Assembly: GCA_003605055.1 (NCBI GenBank)
Contig: QZKP01000026.1
Location: 1 to 59,815 of the forward strand
Length of the DNA stretch: 59,815 bases
From: Desulfarculus sp.
GTDB lineage: Bacteria > Desulfobacterota > Desulfarculia > Desulfarculales > Desulfarculaceae
Reading direction: 5' to 3'
In this document: positions 1-10,624 of the stretch, one piece after another
How positions within the stretch are numbered: the first letter of the stretch is position 1
How the letters are laid out: every line of letters begins with the position of its first letter
Position numbers and translations under genes: made by a program
Notes under the pieces: generated by a model
Database searches by the model: none
What the model was told of the DNA's origin: nothing
Seen by the model: only the letters and a program-made list of their open reading frames with translations

Positions 1-100
1 TTTGATCACGCCGATCGCGATGGAGAAGGAGCTTCGCTTCGCCATCCGCGAGGGCGGGCGCACCGTCGGCGCCGGCGTCGTCGCCGAAATCATAGAGTAG
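1..100 (+). CDS. tuf: Elongation factor Tu, C-terminal fragment (cut by window edge)
   Basis: The reading frame starts at base 2 and ends with TAG at 98-100, encoding about 32 residues. It contains the EF-Tu C-terminal beta-barrel signature [16 protein letters not shown] and ends EIIE, which matches the end of the bacterial protein. EF-Tu is the GTPase that delivers aminoacyl-tRNA to the ribosome. The tuf-rpsJ order (53 bases apart) is the usual str/S10 junction. The rest of the gene lies outside the window. Confidence 0.95.
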   Translation, partial: LITPIAMEKELRFAIREGGRTVGAGVVAEIIE

Positions 101-153
101 ACAAACGCTGCCGGTTCGGGCGCGAGGAACGAGCAAAGGCGGGAGTTGGCGCC

Positions 154-465
<312 letters not shown>

Positions 466-482
466 GCATCGGTAGGCGGCTC

Positions 483-1106
483 ATGCTTAAGGGACTGATA
501 GGAAAAAAAGTCGGGATGACACGCCTGTTCCTGGGCGAGGGTCAGGCGGTGCCGGTGACGGTGCTGCAGGTGGGCCCCTGCACGGTGGTGCAGGTCAAGA
601 GCGCCGGCAAGGAGACCTACAACGCCTTGCAACTGGGCTTTGGCCCCAAAAAGGCCAAGGGCCTGAACAAGCCCCAGACCGGCCACTTCAGCAAGGCCGG
701 CGTGGAGCCCAAGGCGGTGCTGCAGGAGTTCAGGGTCGCCGACACGGCCGAATATCAGGTGGGCCAGGAGATAACCGCCGACCTGTTCACGCGCGGGGAG
801 AAGGTGCACGTCACGGGCCGCAGCAAGGGCCGCGGCTTCACCGGCGTGGTCAAGCGCTACGGCTTCAGCGGCGGCAAGGCCACCCACGGCTGCACCACCC
901 ACGACAAGCCCGGCTCCATCGGGGCCAGCGCCGACCCCTCCCGCGTGCTGCCCGGCAAGCGCATGCCCGGGCGCATGGGCAACGCGCGCACCCAAGCGCG
1001 AAACCTGCAGGTGGTGGACGTGCGCCCCGATGAGAACCTGGTGCTGGTCAAGGGAGCGGTTCCCGGAGCCAACGGCGGCATCATCATTATTGAGAAGGCC
1101 AAGTAG
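483..1106 (+). CDS. rplC: 50S ribosomal protein L3
   Basis: The 207-residue protein begins MLKGLIGKKVGMTRLF, the canonical L3 start. It keeps the central long-loop sequence around THGCTTHDKPGSIGASADPSRV, which reaches the peptidyl transferase centre. L3 is an early 50S assembly protein. The ATG at 483 follows a GGTAGGCGG-type ribosome binding site. The gene lies 17 bases after rpsJ and 19 before rplD. Confidence 0.98.
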   Translation: MLKGLIGKKVGMTRLFLGEGQAVPVTVLQVGPCTVVQVKSAGKETYNALQLGFGPKKAKGLNKPQTGHFSKAGVEPKAVLQEFRVADTAEYQVGQEITADLFTRGEKVHVTGRSKGRGFTGVVKRYGFSGGKATHGCTTHDKPGSIGASADPSRVLPGKRMPGRMGNARTQARNLQVVDVRPDENLVLVKGAVPGANGGIIIIEKAK

Positions 1107-1125
1107 CGGCCGCGGGTGATTTAAG

Positions 1126-1746
1126 ATGCCTACGGTAGACATAATAGACGCGCAGAACCAAAAGGTCGGCCAGATCGAGCTTTCCCCGGCCGTCTTTGGC
1201 GCCGAGGTCAAGCCCTACCTCCTGCACGAGGTGGTGCAGTGGCAGTTGGCCGGACGGCGCAAGGGCACGGCCAGCACCAAGACCCGGGTGGAGGTCGCCG
1301 GCGGCGGCAAGAAGCCCTGGCGTCAGAAGGGCACCGGCCGGGCCCGTTCGGGCAGCCGGCGCAGCCCCCTCTGGCGGGGCGGCGGCATCATCTTCGGCCC
1401 CAAGCCGCGGGACTACGGCTACACCCTGCCCCGCAAGGTGAAGAAGGCCGCCCTGCGTTCGGCCCTCAGCGACAAGCTGGGCGAAGGCAAGCTGATGGTG
1501 CTCAGGGGCTTTGACCTGACCCAGATCAAGACCAAGGCCTTCGTGGAGGTCCTGGGCAGGCTCCAGGCCAGCGACGCCCTGGTGGTCACCGCGGGCGTGG
1601 ACGATGTGTTGGAGAGAAGCTCGCGCAACGTGCCCCGGGTCAAGGTGCTACGGGCCCAAGGGCTCAACGTCTACGACATTCTCAAGCACGACCGCTTGGT
1701 GCTCTTGGAAGAGGCGGTGGCGGGCATAGAGGAGGCGCTGTCGTGA
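1126..1746 (+). CDS. rplD: 50S ribosomal protein L4
   Basis: The 206-residue L4/L1e family protein has the extended internal loop ([25 protein letters not shown] region, residues about 50-75) that lines the peptide exit tunnel. In many bacteria L4 represses its own S10 operon; no such leader structure could be judged here. Its stop codon overlaps the GTG start of rplW by four bases, implying translational coupling. Confidence 0.98.
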   Translation: MPTVDIIDAQNQKVGQIELSPAVFGAEVKPYLLHEVVQWQLAGRRKGTASTKTRVEVAGGGKKPWRQKGTGRARSGSRRSPLWRGGGIIFGPKPRDYGYTLPRKVKKAALRSALSDKLGEGKLMVLRGFDLTQIKTKAFVEVLGRLQASDALVVTAGVDDVLERSSRNVPRVKVLRAQGLNVYDILKHDRLVLLEEAVAGIEEALS

Positions 1747-2033
1747 AGGACATAAGGCGTGTCATCCGCAGGCCCCTGGTCACCGAGAAGAGCACCGCGG
1801 CCAAGGAGACTCAGAACCAACTGGTCTTCGAGGTGGACCGCCGATCCGGCAAGGTGGAGATCCGCCGGGCCGTGGAGGAGCTGTTCAACGTGAAGGTGCT
1901 CAAGGTGCGCACCGTCAACTTCCAAGGCAAGACCAAGCGCCAGGGCCGCAACCTGGGCCGGCGCAGCGACTGGAAGAAGGCCTACGTCACCCTGGCCCCC
2001 GGCCACAGCGTGGAGTTCTTCGAGGGGGCCTAG
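1743..2033 (+). CDS. rplW: 50S ribosomal protein L23
   Basis: The 96-residue protein has the L23 signature [10 protein letters not shown] near its N terminus and [15 protein letters not shown] in the loop near the tunnel exit, where L23 docks trigger factor and SRP. The start is GTG at 1743, inside the rplD stop (GTGA overlap). It is followed by rplB after 35 bases. Confidence 0.97.
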   Translation: MKDIRRVIRRPLVTEKSTAAKETQNQLVFEVDRRSGKVEIRRAVEELFNVKVLKVRTVNFQGKTKRQGRNLGRRSDWKKAYVTLAPGHSVEFFEGA

Positions 2034-2068
2034 GCCCTCCGGCGGCTTGACAGAAGAGGACGAGCGAC

Positions 2069-2896
2069 ATGGCCATCAAGAAATACAAGCCAACCTCGCC
2101 GGGGCGGCGCTTCGCCACCTACCTGGAGCGCGAGGAGATAACCCGGCGCGAGCCGGAGAAGAGCCTGCTGGAGCCCCTGAAAAAGAAAGGCGGCCGCAAC
2201 AGCTATGGCCGCATCACCGCCCGGCATCGGGGCGGCGGCCACAAGCGGCGCTACCGCCGCATAGACTTCAAGCGGGACAAGCTGAACATCCCGGCCACGG
2301 TGGCCAGCATCGAGTACGACCCCAACCGCTCCTCCAACATCGCGTTGCTCAGCTACGCCGATGGCGAGAAGCGCTACATCCTGGCCCCCAAGGGACTGAG
2401 CGTGGGCGCCACCCTGATCAGCGCGGACAAGGCCGACATCATCCCGGGCAACGCCATGCCCCTGGAGGCGATCCCCCTGGGCAGCCACGTGCACAACGTG
2501 GAGCTGAAGATCGGCGGCGGCGGACAGATCGTGCGCTCGGCCGGCGGCTACGCCCAGCTCATGGCCAAGGAAGCCGGCTACGCCACCTTGAAGCTGCCCT
2601 CCGGCGAGATGCGGCGGGTGAATCTGCGCTGCCGGGCCACCATCGGCCAGGTGGGCAACGAGCAGCACGAGAACGTGTCCCTGGGCAAGGCGGGGCGCAC
2701 CCGCTGGCTGGGCAAGCGGCCCCATGTGCGCGGCGTGGCCATGAACCCGGTGGATCACCCCATGGGCGGCGGCGAGGGCCGCAGCAGCGGCGGACGCCAT
2801 CCCTGCAGCCCCTGGGGCTGGCCCACCAAGGGCTACCGCACCCGCAAGAAGAAGCCCTCGGACAACTTCATCGTCCGGCGTCGGTACCAGAGCTAG
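2069..2896 (+). CDS. rplB: 50S ribosomal protein L2
   Basis: This 275-residue L2 begins with the typical [11 protein letters not shown]. It carries the C-terminal block [18 protein letters not shown], including the His implicated in peptidyl transferase centre assembly. L2 is a primary 23S rRNA binder. The gene lies 35 bases after rplW and 9 before rpsS, in standard S10-operon order. Confidence 0.98.
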   Translation: MAIKKYKPTSPGRRFATYLEREEITRREPEKSLLEPLKKKGGRNSYGRITARHRGGGHKRRYRRIDFKRDKLNIPATVASIEYDPNRSSNIALLSYADGEKRYILAPKGLSVGATLISADKADIIPGNAMPLEAIPLGSHVHNVELKIGGGGQIVRSAGGYAQLMAKEAGYATLKLPSGEMRRVNLRCRATIGQVGNEQHENVSLGKAGRTRWLGKRPHVRGVAMNPVDHPMGGGEGRSSGGRHPCSPWGWPTKGYRTRKKKPSDNFIVRRRYQS

Positions 2897-2905
2897 GAGC
2901 GAGGC

Positions 2906-3184
2906 ATGCCGCGCAGTCTAAAAAAAGGTCCCTTCGTGGACGAGCACCTCAACCGGAAGGTGGACGAGGCTTCAGCCACCGCCAGCCGCAAGGTCATCAA
3001 GACCTGGAGCCGCCGCTCCACCATCATGCCCAGCTTCGTGGGGCTGACCTTCGCGGTGCACAACGGCAAGAAATTCATCCCCGTGTTCGTGACCGAGAAC
3101 ATGGTGGGGCACAAGCTGGGCGAGTTTTCGCCCACCCGCACCTTCTACAGCCACGCCGGCGATAAGAAGGGCAAGAAGAGGTAA
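2906..3184 (+). CDS. rpsS: 30S ribosomal protein S19
   Basis: The 92-residue protein starts [15 protein letters not shown] and contains [22 protein letters not shown], both diagnostic of S19. The protein lies in the 30S head near the A-site tRNA and helps form the intersubunit bridge. The start is ATG. It is followed only 5 bases later by rplV. Confidence 0.98.
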   Translation: MPRSLKKGPFVDEHLNRKVDEASATASRKVIKTWSRRSTIMPSFVGLTFAVHNGKKFIPVFVTENMVGHKLGEFSPTRTFYSHAGDKKGKKR

Positions 3185-3189
3185 GGCCC

Positions 3190-3522
3190 ATGGAAGCGGT
3201 GGCCAAGGCCAAATACATACGCATCTCCCCCCGCAAGGCCCGCCTGGTGGCCGACGCGGTGCGGGGCCTGAAGGTGGGCGAGGCCCTGAACCAGCTGCGG
3301 TTCACGCCCAAGAAGGCGGCCCGCCTGTTGACCAAGGTGATCAACTCGGCGGTGGCCAACGCTTCTCAGCGCCCGGAGGTGGACGTGGACAAGCTCTACA
3401 TCAAGGAGGCCTTCGTGGACGGAGGCCCCATGCTCAAGCGCTGGCGGGCGCGGGCCATGGGCCGGGCCTATGTTATTCGCAAGCGCACCGCGCACATCAC
3501 CGTGGTGGTGGACGAGCGTTAG
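3190..3522 (+). CDS. rplV: 50S ribosomal protein L22
   Basis: The 110-residue L22 begins with AKAKYIRISPRKARLVADAVRG. Its C-terminal part (LKRWRARAMGRAYVIRKRTAHITVV) forms the beta hairpin that narrows the exit tunnel and is the site of macrolide resistance changes in other bacteria. It sits between rpsS (5 bases) and rpsC (15 bases). Confidence 0.98.
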   Translation: MEAVAKAKYIRISPRKARLVADAVRGLKVGEALNQLRFTPKKAARLLTKVINSAVANASQRPEVDVDKLYIKEAFVDGGPMLKRWRARAMGRAYVIRKRTAHITVVVDER

Positions 3523-3537
3523 GCAAGGAGAGGGGCT

Positions 3538-4188
3538 TTGGGTCAGAAGGTACATCCGGTGGGATTCAGGCTGGGGATTAACCGCACCTGGGACTCCGTC
3601 TGGTTCGCGAGCAAGGACTACGCGGCCCTGGTCTACGAGGATCACCGCATCCGCAAGTTCATCAAGGAGAAGCTGGCCCACGCCGGCATCGCCAAGGTGG
3701 AGACCGAGCGGGCGGCGGACAAGGCCAAGATCCGCATCCACACCGCGCGGCCGGGCATCGTGATCGGCAAAAAGGGCGCCGAGATCGAAGCGGTCAAGAA
3801 GGAGCTGGAGAAGCTCATCAAGCGCGAGGTGATGCTGGACATCCACGAGGTGCGCAAGCCCGAGGTGGACGCCCAGTTGGTGGCCGAGAACGTGGCCGGC
3901 CAGCTCCTGCGGCGCATCGCCTTCCGCCGGGCCATGAAGCGGGCGGTGGGCAGCGCCATGAAGTTCGGCGCCCAGGGCATCCGCATCCAGTGCGCCGGCC
4001 GCCTGGGCGGGGCGGAGATGGCCCGCCGGGAGTGGTACCGCGAGGGCCGCGTGCCGCTGCACACCCTGCGCGCGGACATAGACGTGGGCTTCGCCGAGGC
4101 CAAGACCACCTACGGCATCATCGGCGTGCAGGTGCTCATCTTCAAGGGCGAGATACTGGATGAGTCCCGGCCGGAGGCGACGGCCTAA
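3538..4188 (+). CDS. rpsC: 30S ribosomal protein S3 (TTG start)
   Basis: The 216-residue S3 has an N-terminal [13 protein letters not shown] segment and a type-II KH domain with [14 protein letters not shown] (about residues 72-85). It contributes to mRNA entry and helicase activity of the 30S subunit. The start is TTG at 3538, fixed by a strong AAGGAGAGG site just upstream and by alignment of the first residues (M)GQKVHP to the family. Confidence 0.97.
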   Translation: MGQKVHPVGFRLGINRTWDSVWFASKDYAALVYEDHRIRKFIKEKLAHAGIAKVETERAADKAKIRIHTARPGIVIGKKGAEIEAVKKELEKLIKREVMLDIHEVRKPEVDAQLVAENVAGQLLRRIAFRRAMKRAVGSAMKFGAQGIRIQCAGRLGGAEMARREWYREGRVPLHTLRADIDVGFAEAKTTYGIIGVQVLIFKGEILDESRPEATA

Positions 4189-4230
4189 TAGCGGGCCGCT
4201 GATTTAGTTAGGCAACGAGGCGTAAGAGCC

Positions 4231-4638
4231 ATGCTGGCACCCAAAAGAGTAAAACATCGCAAGGTGCGCAAGGGCCGCATGCGCGGCAAGGCCACCCGGG
4301 GCAACCGCATCTCCTTCGGGCAATACGGCCTGCAGGCCCTGGGCGCGGGCTGGATGAGCAATCACCAGATCGAGGCCGGGCGCATCGCCATCACCCGCCA
4401 CATCAAGCGCGGCGGGCAGGTGTTCATTCGGGTCTTCCCGGACAAGCCCTTCACCAAGAAACCGGCCGAGACCCGCATGGGCAAGGGCAAGGGCGCGCCG
4501 GAGGGCTGGGTGGCCGTGGTGAAGCCCGGCCGCATGATCTACGAGGTGGACGGGGTGGGCCGTGAGGTGGCCATCGAGGCCTTGCGCCTGGCCAGCCATA
4601 AGCTGCCCTTCCGCTGCCGGCTGGTGGAGAGGAGCTGA
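4231..4638 (+). CDS. rplP: 50S ribosomal protein L16
   Basis: The 135-residue protein begins [19 protein letters not shown] and contains [22 protein letters not shown] in variant form ([15 protein letters not shown]). L16 is a late assembly protein near the A-site of the 50S subunit. It starts with ATG at 4231, 42 bases after rpsC. It is followed 6 bases later by rpmC. Confidence 0.98.
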   Translation: MLAPKRVKHRKVRKGRMRGKATRGNRISFGQYGLQALGAGWMSNHQIEAGRIAITRHIKRGGQVFIRVFPDKPFTKKPAETRMGKGKGAPEGWVAVVKPGRMIYEVDGVGREVAIEALRLASHKLPFRCRLVERS

Positions 4639-4644
4639 GCCGCG

Positions 4645-4848
4645 ATGAAGGCCGCCGAGCTAAGAGAGCTTTCAGCCGAGGAGCTGACCCGGAAGCTGGC
4701 TGATCTGAGGCAGGAGCTGTTCAACCTGAAGTTCCAGCACGCCACGGGCCAGTTGGAAAACCCCATGCGCGTCCGCGAGACCAAAAAGGACATCGCCCGG
4801 GTGCTGACCCTGCTCAGTGAGCAGGCCCCGGCTTCCTCCGGCAGTTAG
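4645..4848 (+). CDS. rpmC: 50S ribosomal protein L29
   Basis: The 67-residue, mostly helical protein has the L29 pattern [14 protein letters not shown] at the N terminus and [29 protein letters not shown] in the second helix. L29 lies next to L23 at the tunnel exit. The gene is tightly packed between rplP (6 bases) and rpsQ (11 bases). Confidence 0.97.
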   Translation: MKAAELRELSAEELTRKLADLRQELFNLKFQHATGQLENPMRVRETKKDIARVLTLLSEQAPASSGS

Positions 4849-4859
4849 GTAAGGGTCAC

Positions 4860-5123
4860 ATGGCCAACAAAGAGCGCGGAAACACAAAAGGCCTGACCGG
4901 CGTAGTGGTCAGCGACAAGATGGACAAGACGGTGGTGGTGCAGGTCGAGCGCCTGATCAAACACCCCGTGTACAAGAAATACGTGCGGCGTCGGGCCAAG
5001 TTCATGGCCCACGACGAGAAAAACGATTGCCACGTGGGCGACACGGTGCTTATACGTCAGAGCCGGCCGCTGAGCCGGCACAAGCGCTGGCGCGTCAGCA
5101 AGGTGGTGGAGCGGGTGGCCTAG
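4860..5123 (+). CDS. rpsQ: 30S ribosomal protein S17
   Basis: The 87-residue OB-fold protein carries the S17 signature [20 protein letters not shown] and [20 protein letters not shown]17 is a primary 16S rRNA binder in the 30S body. It starts with ATG 11 bases after rpmC and is followed by rplN 26 bases later. Confidence 0.98.
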   Translation: MANKERGNTKGLTGVVVSDKMDKTVVVQVERLIKHPVYKKYVRRRAKFMAHDEKNDCHVGDTVLIRQSRPLSRHKRWRVSKVVERVA

Positions 5124-5149
5124 GGGCCTGGTGCAAGGAGCAACGAGCC

Positions 5150-5518
5150 ATGATCCAGCCGGAGACCAACCTCCTGGCCGCCGACAACTCGGGAGCCAAG
5201 AGACTGTACTGCATCAAGGTGTTGGGCGGTTCCAAGCGCCGTTACGCCTCCCTGGGCGACATCATCGTGGTATCGGTCAAGGAGGCCCTGCCCAACAGCA
5301 AGGTGAAGAAGGGCGACGTGATGAAGGCCGTGGTGGTGCGCACCACCAAAGAGGTGCCCCGCCCGGACGGGACTTACATCAAGTTTGACGACAACTCGGC
5401 GGTCTTGATCAACCAGGCCAGCGAGCCCATCGGCACCCGCATCTTCGGGCCGGTGGCCCGCGAGCTTCGGGCCAAGAACTTCATGAAGATCGTCTCCCTG
5501 GCCCCCGAGGTGCTGTAG
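5150..5518 (+). CDS. rplN: 50S ribosomal protein L14
   Basis: The 122-residue protein is exactly the usual L14 length when started at the ATG at 5150, giving [17 protein letters not shown]. An in-frame extension further upstream is not supported, because CAAGGAG (5134-5140) precedes this ATG at proper spacing. L14 forms an intersubunit bridge and binds the silencing factor RsfS in other bacteria. rplX follows 8 bases later. Confidence 0.97.
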   Translation: MIQPETNLLAADNSGAKRLYCIKVLGGSKRRYASLGDIIVVSVKEALPNSKVKKGDVMKAVVVRTTKEVPRPDGTYIKFDDNSAVLINQASEPIGTRIFGPVARELRAKNFMKIVSLAPEVL

Positions 5519-5526
5519 GTGAAGCC

Positions 5527-5850
5527 ATGAAGACCAAGCTCAACATCAAAAAGGACGACCGGGTGCTGGTGACCACCGGCAAGGAAAAAGGCAAGGTGGG
5601 CAAGGTGCTCAAGGTGGACCCCGCCAAGGGCAAGGCCCTCGTGGAGAAGGTCAACTTGATCAAGCGCCACTCCCGGCCCACCAAGGGCAGCAAGGGAGGG
5701 GTGGTGGAAAAAGAGGGCCCCCTGAACCTGAGCAACCTGATGCTGCTGTGCCCCAAGTGCAACGAGCCGGTGCGGGCGGCGCGGCGGCCGCTGGGCGAAG
5801 GCAAGAGCGCCCGCTACTGCAAAAAGTGCGAAGAGTTCATGGATAGCTGA
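5527..5850 (+). CDS. rplX: 50S ribosomal protein L24 with zinc-ribbon tail
   Basis: The 107-residue L24 has an N-terminal KOW motif (about residues 9-36, [17 protein letters not shown]). Its C-terminal pair of CxxC motifs (C75/C78 and C98/C101) probably binds one Zn. L24 initiates 50S assembly near the tunnel exit. There are 71 bases to rplE, the longest gap so far in the operon; I see no promoter there. Confidence 0.97.
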   Translation: MKTKLNIKKDDRVLVTTGKEKGKVGKVLKVDPAKGKALVEKVNLIKRHSRPTKGSKGGVVEKEGPLNLSNLMLLCPKCNEPVRAARRPLGEGKSARYCKKCEEFMDS

Positions 5851-5921
5851 GGCGGCGTGTATGCGCCCGCCCGGCCCCTGGGACGAGCCGGCGGCGACTG
5901 GCTTCAACAGGTGGAGTGACA

Positions 5922-6470
<549 letters not shown>

Positions 6471-6491
6471 GGAAGCGGGAGGCAAACAAAG

Positions 6492-6677
6492 TTGGCCAAG
6501 AAGGCTTTGATAAACAAGGCACGCCAGGCGCCCAAGTTCAAGGTTCGCGCCTACCACCGTTGCCCCATCTGCGGGCGGCCGCGGGCCTTTATTCGCAAGT
6601 TTGGCGTCTGCCGCATCTGCTTCCGCAACATGGCCTTGCGGGGCGAGATCCCCGGCGTGATCAAGTCCAGCTGGTAG
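6492..6677 (+). CDS. rpsZ: 30S ribosomal protein S14, zinc-binding short form (TTG start)
   Basis: The 61-residue S14 is of the short type with four metal-binding cysteines: C24, C27, C40 and C43 in CPICGRPR and CRICFR. It completes the 30S head. The start is TTG at 6492, with GGGAGG about ten bases upstream and the expected [11 protein letters not shown] terminus. It is commonly annotated rpsN type Z. Confidence 0.97.
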   Translation: MAKKALINKARQAPKFKVRAYHRCPICGRPRAFIRKFGVCRICFRNMALRGEIPGVIKSSW

Positions 6678-6687
6678 GAGAGTAGCC

Positions 6688-7083
6688 ATGTCCATGCAAG
6701 ATCCCATGGCCGATATGCTCACCCGCCTGCGCAACGCCTTGCTGGCCCGGCATGACCAGGTGGATATACCCTCCTCGGCCCTGAAGGTGGCCGTGGCCAA
6801 GGTGCTAAAAAACGAGGGTTACATCACAGACCTGGAGGTTACGCCCGACGACAAGCAGGGAGTGCTCAGGCTGAAGCTCAAGTATGTGGCCGGCCAGGCG
6901 GTGATCGAAGGCATTAAGCGGGTCAGCAAACCCAGCCGCCGGGTGTACGTAGGGCACCAGGATATCCCCAAGGTGCGCAGCGGCCTGGGCATCAGCATTC
7001 TATCCACCCCCCAGGGGGTCCTCAGCGACACCACCGCCCGCAAACAGAAGGTGGGCGGCGAGGTCCTCTGCACGGTGTGGTAG
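6688..7083 (+). CDS. rpsH: 30S ribosomal protein S8
   Basis: The 131-residue S8 begins [17 protein letters not shown] and ends with the canonical [27 protein letters not shown]8 binds the central domain of 16S rRNA and in E. coli represses the spc operon through an L5 translation-site mimic. That regulation is not visible here. It starts with ATG 10 bases after rpsZ. Confidence 0.98.
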   Translation: MSMQDPMADMLTRLRNALLARHDQVDIPSSALKVAVAKVLKNEGYITDLEVTPDDKQGVLRLKLKYVAGQAVIEGIKRVSKPSRRVYVGHQDIPKVRSGLGISILSTPQGVLSDTTARKQKVGGEVLCTVW

Positions 7084-7101
7084 GGGCCGGGAGCGTTCAT
7101 C

Positions 7102-7641
7102 ATGTCTCGCGTGGGAAAGATGCCCGTCAAGCTGCCCTCCGGCGTGGAGGCCAAGATCGACGGACAGCAACTGCAGATCAAGGGCCCCAAGGGGAGCCTG
7201 CAACGCGCCCTCAACCCCCTGGTGTCGGTGTCCGTCGAGGGCGGCCGGCTGCAGGTCCAGCCCGCGGACGACTCCCTCAAGGCCCGGGGCATGTGGGGCC
7301 TGTACCGCACCTTGCTGCAGAACATGGTCGTCGGCGTCAGCCAGGGCTACAAGCGGGTGCTGGAAATTAACGGGGTAGGCTACCGGGCCGAGGCCGCGGG
7401 CAAGATGCTCAAGCTGACCCTGGGCTACTCCCATCCGGTGGAGTTTCCGCTGCCCGAGGGCGTGGCGGCCGCGGTGGAGAAAAACACGGTCATCACGCTC
7501 ACCGGCATAGACAACGAGCTGCTGGGCCAGACCGCGGCCACCATCCGGGCCTTTCGGCCCCCGGAGCCTTACAAGGGCAAGGGTATTAAATACGCCGAGG
7601 AGACCATCCGCCGCAAGGTGGGCAAGGCCGGCGTCAAGTAA
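7102..7641 (+). CDS. rplF: 50S ribosomal protein L6
   Basis: The 179-residue L6 has two repeated beta-alpha domains. It starts MSRVGKMPVKLPSGV and keeps the C-terminal signature PEPYKGKGIKYAEETIRRKVGKAG. L6 supports the base of the L7/L12 stalk near the sarcin-ricin loop. It starts with ATG 18 bases after rpsH. Confidence 0.98.
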   Translation: MSRVGKMPVKLPSGVEAKIDGQQLQIKGPKGSLQRALNPLVSVSVEGGRLQVQPADDSLKARGMWGLYRTLLQNMVVGVSQGYKRVLEINGVGYRAEAAGKMLKLTLGYSHPVEFPLPEGVAAAVEKNTVITLTGIDNELLGQTAATIRAFRPPEPYKGKGIKYAEETIRRKVGKAGVK

Positions 7642-7656
7642 TAGAGGTTTTCTGCT

Positions 7657-8025
7657 ATGGGCAAGACCACCAAGACCAAGCTGGCCTGGCAAAAGCGCCA
7701 GGCCCGGGTGCGCCAGAAGGTGCGCGGCACCGCCCAGCGGCCCCGGCTGTGCGTCTACCGTTCCTTGAACAACATTTACGCCCAGATCATCGATGACGGC
7801 GCGGGCGCGACCCTGGTCGAGGCCAGCAGCCGCAGCCAGGAGATCAAGGCGTTGCCGGGGCACAAGGGCAACGTGGCCGCCGCCAAGCAGGTGGGCCAGA
7901 CCATCGCCCAGCGGGCCAAGGCCAAGGGCATCAAGCAGGTGGTCTTTGACCGCAACGGGTTTTTATATCACGGCCGGGTGAGAGCTCTGGCCGAGGCGGC
8001 CCGCGAAGAGGGCCTGGAATTCTAA
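7657..8025 (+). CDS. rplR: 50S ribosomal protein L18
   Basis: The 122-residue protein has the basic N-terminal 5S rRNA-binding tail, [20 protein letters not shown], and a C terminus [19 protein letters not shown], all typical of L18. With L5 it forms the 5S ribonucleoprotein in the central protuberance. It starts with ATG 15 bases after rplF. Confidence 0.98.
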   Translation: MGKTTKTKLAWQKRQARVRQKVRGTAQRPRLCVYRSLNNIYAQIIDDGAGATLVEASSRSQEIKALPGHKGNVAAAKQVGQTIAQRAKAKGIKQVVFDRNGFLYHGRVRALAEAAREEGLEF

Positions 8026-8042
8026 GCAAGAAGGAAAAGGCC

Positions 8043-8561
8043 TTGCTGGATAGACGCAGAAGAAGAGACTTTGGCGAGGATGAGCTCCAGCTCATAGACA
8101 AGGTGGTGCACATCAACCGCGTGGCCAAGGTGGTCAAGGGCGGGCGCCGCTTTTCCTTCGCCGCGGTGGTGGTGGTCGGCGACGGCCAGGGCAGCGTGGG
8201 CTTCGGCCTGGGCAAGGCCAACGAGGTTCCCGAGGCCATCCGCAAGGGTGTGGAGAAGGCCAAGCGCGACATGAAGCCCGTGCCCCTGCTCGAAGGCACC
8301 ATCCCCCACGAAGTGGTGGGCGAGTTCGGCGCCGGCCGCGTGCTCCTAAAGCCCGCCCGTCCGGGCACCGGCGTCATCGCCGGCGGCGCGGTGCGCGCGG
8401 TGTTGGAGGCGGCGGGGTACACTGACATTCTCACCAAGGTCCTGGGCACCCACAACCCGCACAACGCCATCAAGGCCACCCTGGAGGGGCTGCGGCGCCT
8501 CAAGAGCGTGGAACAGGTGGCCAAACAGCGGGGCATGGCGGTCAAGGAGCTGGTCTCCTAA
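8043..8561 (+). CDS. rpsE: 30S ribosomal protein S5 (TTG start)
   Basis: The 172-residue protein has the double-stranded RNA-binding-like N-terminal domain with [19 protein letters not shown] (about residues 24-44) and the C-terminal S5 domain with [21 protein letters not shown]5 affects decoding fidelity and mRNA entry. No ATG or GTG fits; TTG at 8043 follows GAAGGAAAAGG and gives the shortest full-domain product. Confidence 0.96.
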   Translation: MLDRRRRRDFGEDELQLIDKVVHINRVAKVVKGGRRFSFAAVVVVGDGQGSVGFGLGKANEVPEAIRKGVEKAKRDMKPVPLLEGTIPHEVVGEFGAGRVLLKPARPGTGVIAGGAVRAVLEAAGYTDILTKVLGTHNPHNAIKATLEGLRRLKSVEQVAKQRGMAVKELVS

Positions 8562-8594
8562 AGGCCCGCGGGGCCGTTGGGTCAAGGTGGCGTC

Positions 8595-8795
8595 ATGGCA
8601 CAGGACAAGACAAATACCTTTCGCGTGAAGCTGGTCAGGAGCGGCTTTGGCCGCATCCCCCGGCACCGGCAGACCCTGCGGGGCCTGGGGCTGACCAGGA
8701 TGAACAAGGTTATGACCCTCAACGACACCCCGGCCATCCGGGGCATGGTCAAGAAGGTGGAGCATCTGGTGCAGGTGCTGCCCGACGAGGATTAG
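8595..8795 (+). CDS. rpmD: 50S ribosomal protein L30
   Basis: The 66-residue protein has the L30 core VKLVRSGFGRIPRHRQTLRGLGLTRMNKVMT in recognisable form. The ATG at 8595 is preferred to an in-frame TTG at 8577, because AAGGTGG (8584-8590) sits immediately before it and the product has normal length. The gene lies between rpsE and rplO (7 bases). Confidence 0.96.
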   Translation: MAQDKTNTFRVKLVRSGFGRIPRHRQTLRGLGLTRMNKVMTLNDTPAIRGMVKKVEHLVQVLPDED

Positions 8796-8802
8796 GTGCT
8801 GC

Positions 8803-9243
8803 ATGAAGCTGAATGAACTGCAACCAGCGCCCGGCTCCCGCAAGAACCGCAAGCGCATCGGCCGCGGGCAGGCCTCGGGCACCGGAGGCACCGCCGGCAA
8901 GGGCCACAAGGGCCAGAACTCGCGCAGCGGCGGCGGCGCCGCGCCCGGGTTCGAGGGCGGGCAGATGCCCCTGCAGCGCCGCCTGCCCAAGCGCGGCTTC
9001 TACAACAAGTTCGCGGCCAAGGTGGCTGAGGTGAACCTCAGGGACCTGAACCGTTTCGCGGCCGGCAGCGTGGTGGACGCCCAGGCCCTGGCCGAGGTCG
9101 GGCTGATCAAGGGCGCCTTCGACGCCATCAAGCTGCTGGGCCAAGGCGAGCTCGCGGTGGCCCTGACCGTCAAGGTGGACCGCATTAGCGCCGGCGCCAA
9201 GGCCAAGGTCGAGGCCGCCGGCGGGACTGTGGAGCTGGTGTAA
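8803..9243 (+). CDS. rplO: 50S ribosomal protein L15
   Basis: The 146-residue L15 has the long glycine/arginine-rich N-terminal extension ([23 protein letters not shown] region) that threads into 23S rRNA, followed by [17 protein letters not shown] and a C-terminal globular domain. The secY start lies one base after its stop, so the two are probably translationally coupled. Confidence 0.98.
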   Translation: MKLNELQPAPGSRKNRKRIGRGQASGTGGTAGKGHKGQNSRSGGGAAPGFEGGQMPLQRRLPKRGFYNKFAAKVAEVNLRDLNRFAAGSVVDAQALAEVGLIKGAFDAIKLLGQGELAVALTVKVDRISAGAKAKVEAAGGTVELV

Positions 9244-9244
9244 G

Positions 9245-10552
9245 GTGGCGGTGGCGGGCGTCGGCAATATGCTCAAGATTCCGGAGCTAAAGCGCCGGAT
9301 ATTCTTTACCCTGATCATGCTGGCCGTGTACCGGGTGGGCTGCGCCATCCCCACGCCCGGCATAAACGCCGACGCTCTGGCCGCCTTCTTCGCCCGCTAC
9401 CAGGGCACTCTGCTGGGCCTGTTCGACATGTTCAGCGGCGGCGCCCTGGAGCGCATGAGCATCTTCGCCCTGGGCATCATGCCCTACATCAGCGCCAGCA
9501 TTATCCTGGAGCTCTTAACGGTGGTCATCCCCCACCTGGCCCAGCTCAAGAAAGAGGGCCAGGAGGGGCGCAAGAAGATCACCCAGTACGCCCGCTACGG
9601 CACCGTGGTCTTGGCCTTGGTCCAGGGCCTGGGCATCGCCATCGGCCTGGAGTCCATGCAGAGCCCCGGCGGGGCCATGGTGGTGCCCAACCCGGGCTGG
9701 GCCTTCAGGCTGATGACCATGATCACCCTGGCCGCGGGCACCTCCTTCATCATGTGGCTGGGCGAGCAGATCACCGAGCGGGGCATCGGCAACGGCATCA
9801 GCCTGATCATCTTCGCCGGCATCGTGGCCCGCATGCCCAGCGCCATCCACAGCACTTTCCAGATGGTGCGCCTGGGCGAGATGAGCATCTTCACGATGGC
9901 CATCCTGGTGATCATGATGGTGGCGGTGGTGGCGGTGATCTGCTTCGTGGAGCAGGGGCAGCGGCGCTTGCCGGTGCAGTACGCCAAGCGGGTGGTGGGC
10001 CGGCGCATGTACGGCGGCCAGACCACGCACCTGCCGCTGAAGATAAACACCTCGGGCGTTATCCCGCCCATTTTCGCCAGCTCCATCATCATGTTCCCGG
10101 CCACCATCGCCCAGTTTATCCAGATCGACTGGGTGCAGAAGGCGGCCAACACCATGACCCCCGGCGGCTGGGCCTATAGCCTGTTGTACGTGATCCTGAT
10201 CTTTTTCTTCTGCTACTTCTACACGGCGGTGACCTTCAACCCCGCGGACGTGGCCGAGAACATGAAGAAGTTCGGCGGCTTCATCCCGGGCATCCGGCCC
10301 GGCAAGCGCACCGCCGACTACATTGACCGCGTGCTGACGCGCATCACCCTGGGCGGCGCGGTGTACGTCAGCGCGGTGTGCGTGCTGCCCACTATCCTGA
10401 TCAGCCAGTTCAACGTGCCCTTCTACTTCGGCGGCACGGCCCTGTTGATCGTGGTGGGCGTGGCCATGGACACCATGGCCCAGATCGAAAGCCACCTGCT
10501 GCAGCGCCACTACGAGGGCTTCATGAAAAAGGGCATGGTGCGCGGCAGGTAG
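9245..10552 (+). CDS. secY: Preprotein translocase subunit SecY
   Basis: The 435-residue polytopic inner-membrane protein forms the SecYEG protein-conducting channel. It shows the family pattern [31 protein letters not shown] at TM1, [15 protein letters not shown] at TM2, [17 protein letters not shown] and, near the C terminus, [22 protein letters not shown]. About ten membrane segments can be traced. GTG 9245 is given as start; the in-frame ATG at 9269 is possible but has no clear ribosome binding site. Confidence 0.97.
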   Translation: MAVAGVGNMLKIPELKRRIFFTLIMLAVYRVGCAIPTPGINADALAAFFARYQGTLLGLFDMFSGGALERMSIFALGIMPYISASIILELLTVVIPHLAQLKKEGQEGRKKITQYARYGTVVLALVQGLGIAIGLESMQSPGGAMVVPNPGWAFRLMTMITLAAGTSFIMWLGEQITERGIGNGISLIIFAGIVARMPSAIHSTFQMVRLGEMSIFTMAILVIMMVAVVAVICFVEQGQRRLPVQYAKRVVGRRMYGGQTTHLPLKINTSGVIPPIFASSIIMFPATIAQFIQIDWVQKAANTMTPGGWAYSLLYVILIFFFCYFYTAVTFNPADVAENMKKFGGFIPGIRPGKRTADYIDRVLTRITLGGAVYVSAVCVLPTILISQFNVPFYFGGTALLIVVGVAMDTMAQIESHLLQRHYEGFMKKGMVRGR

Positions 10553-10624
10553 GGAGCTTGGGGGGCTTCTCCGGCCGGAGAAGACCTGGGCGCGGACTTT
10601 AAGAGCTATACAGGGAGCTGAGCG

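Noticed and set aside
2047..3165. 372-codon plus-strand frame overlapping rplB and rpsS in another frame
   Set aside because: It is an out-of-frame shadow of two certain ribosomal genes and has no ribosome binding site or family match.
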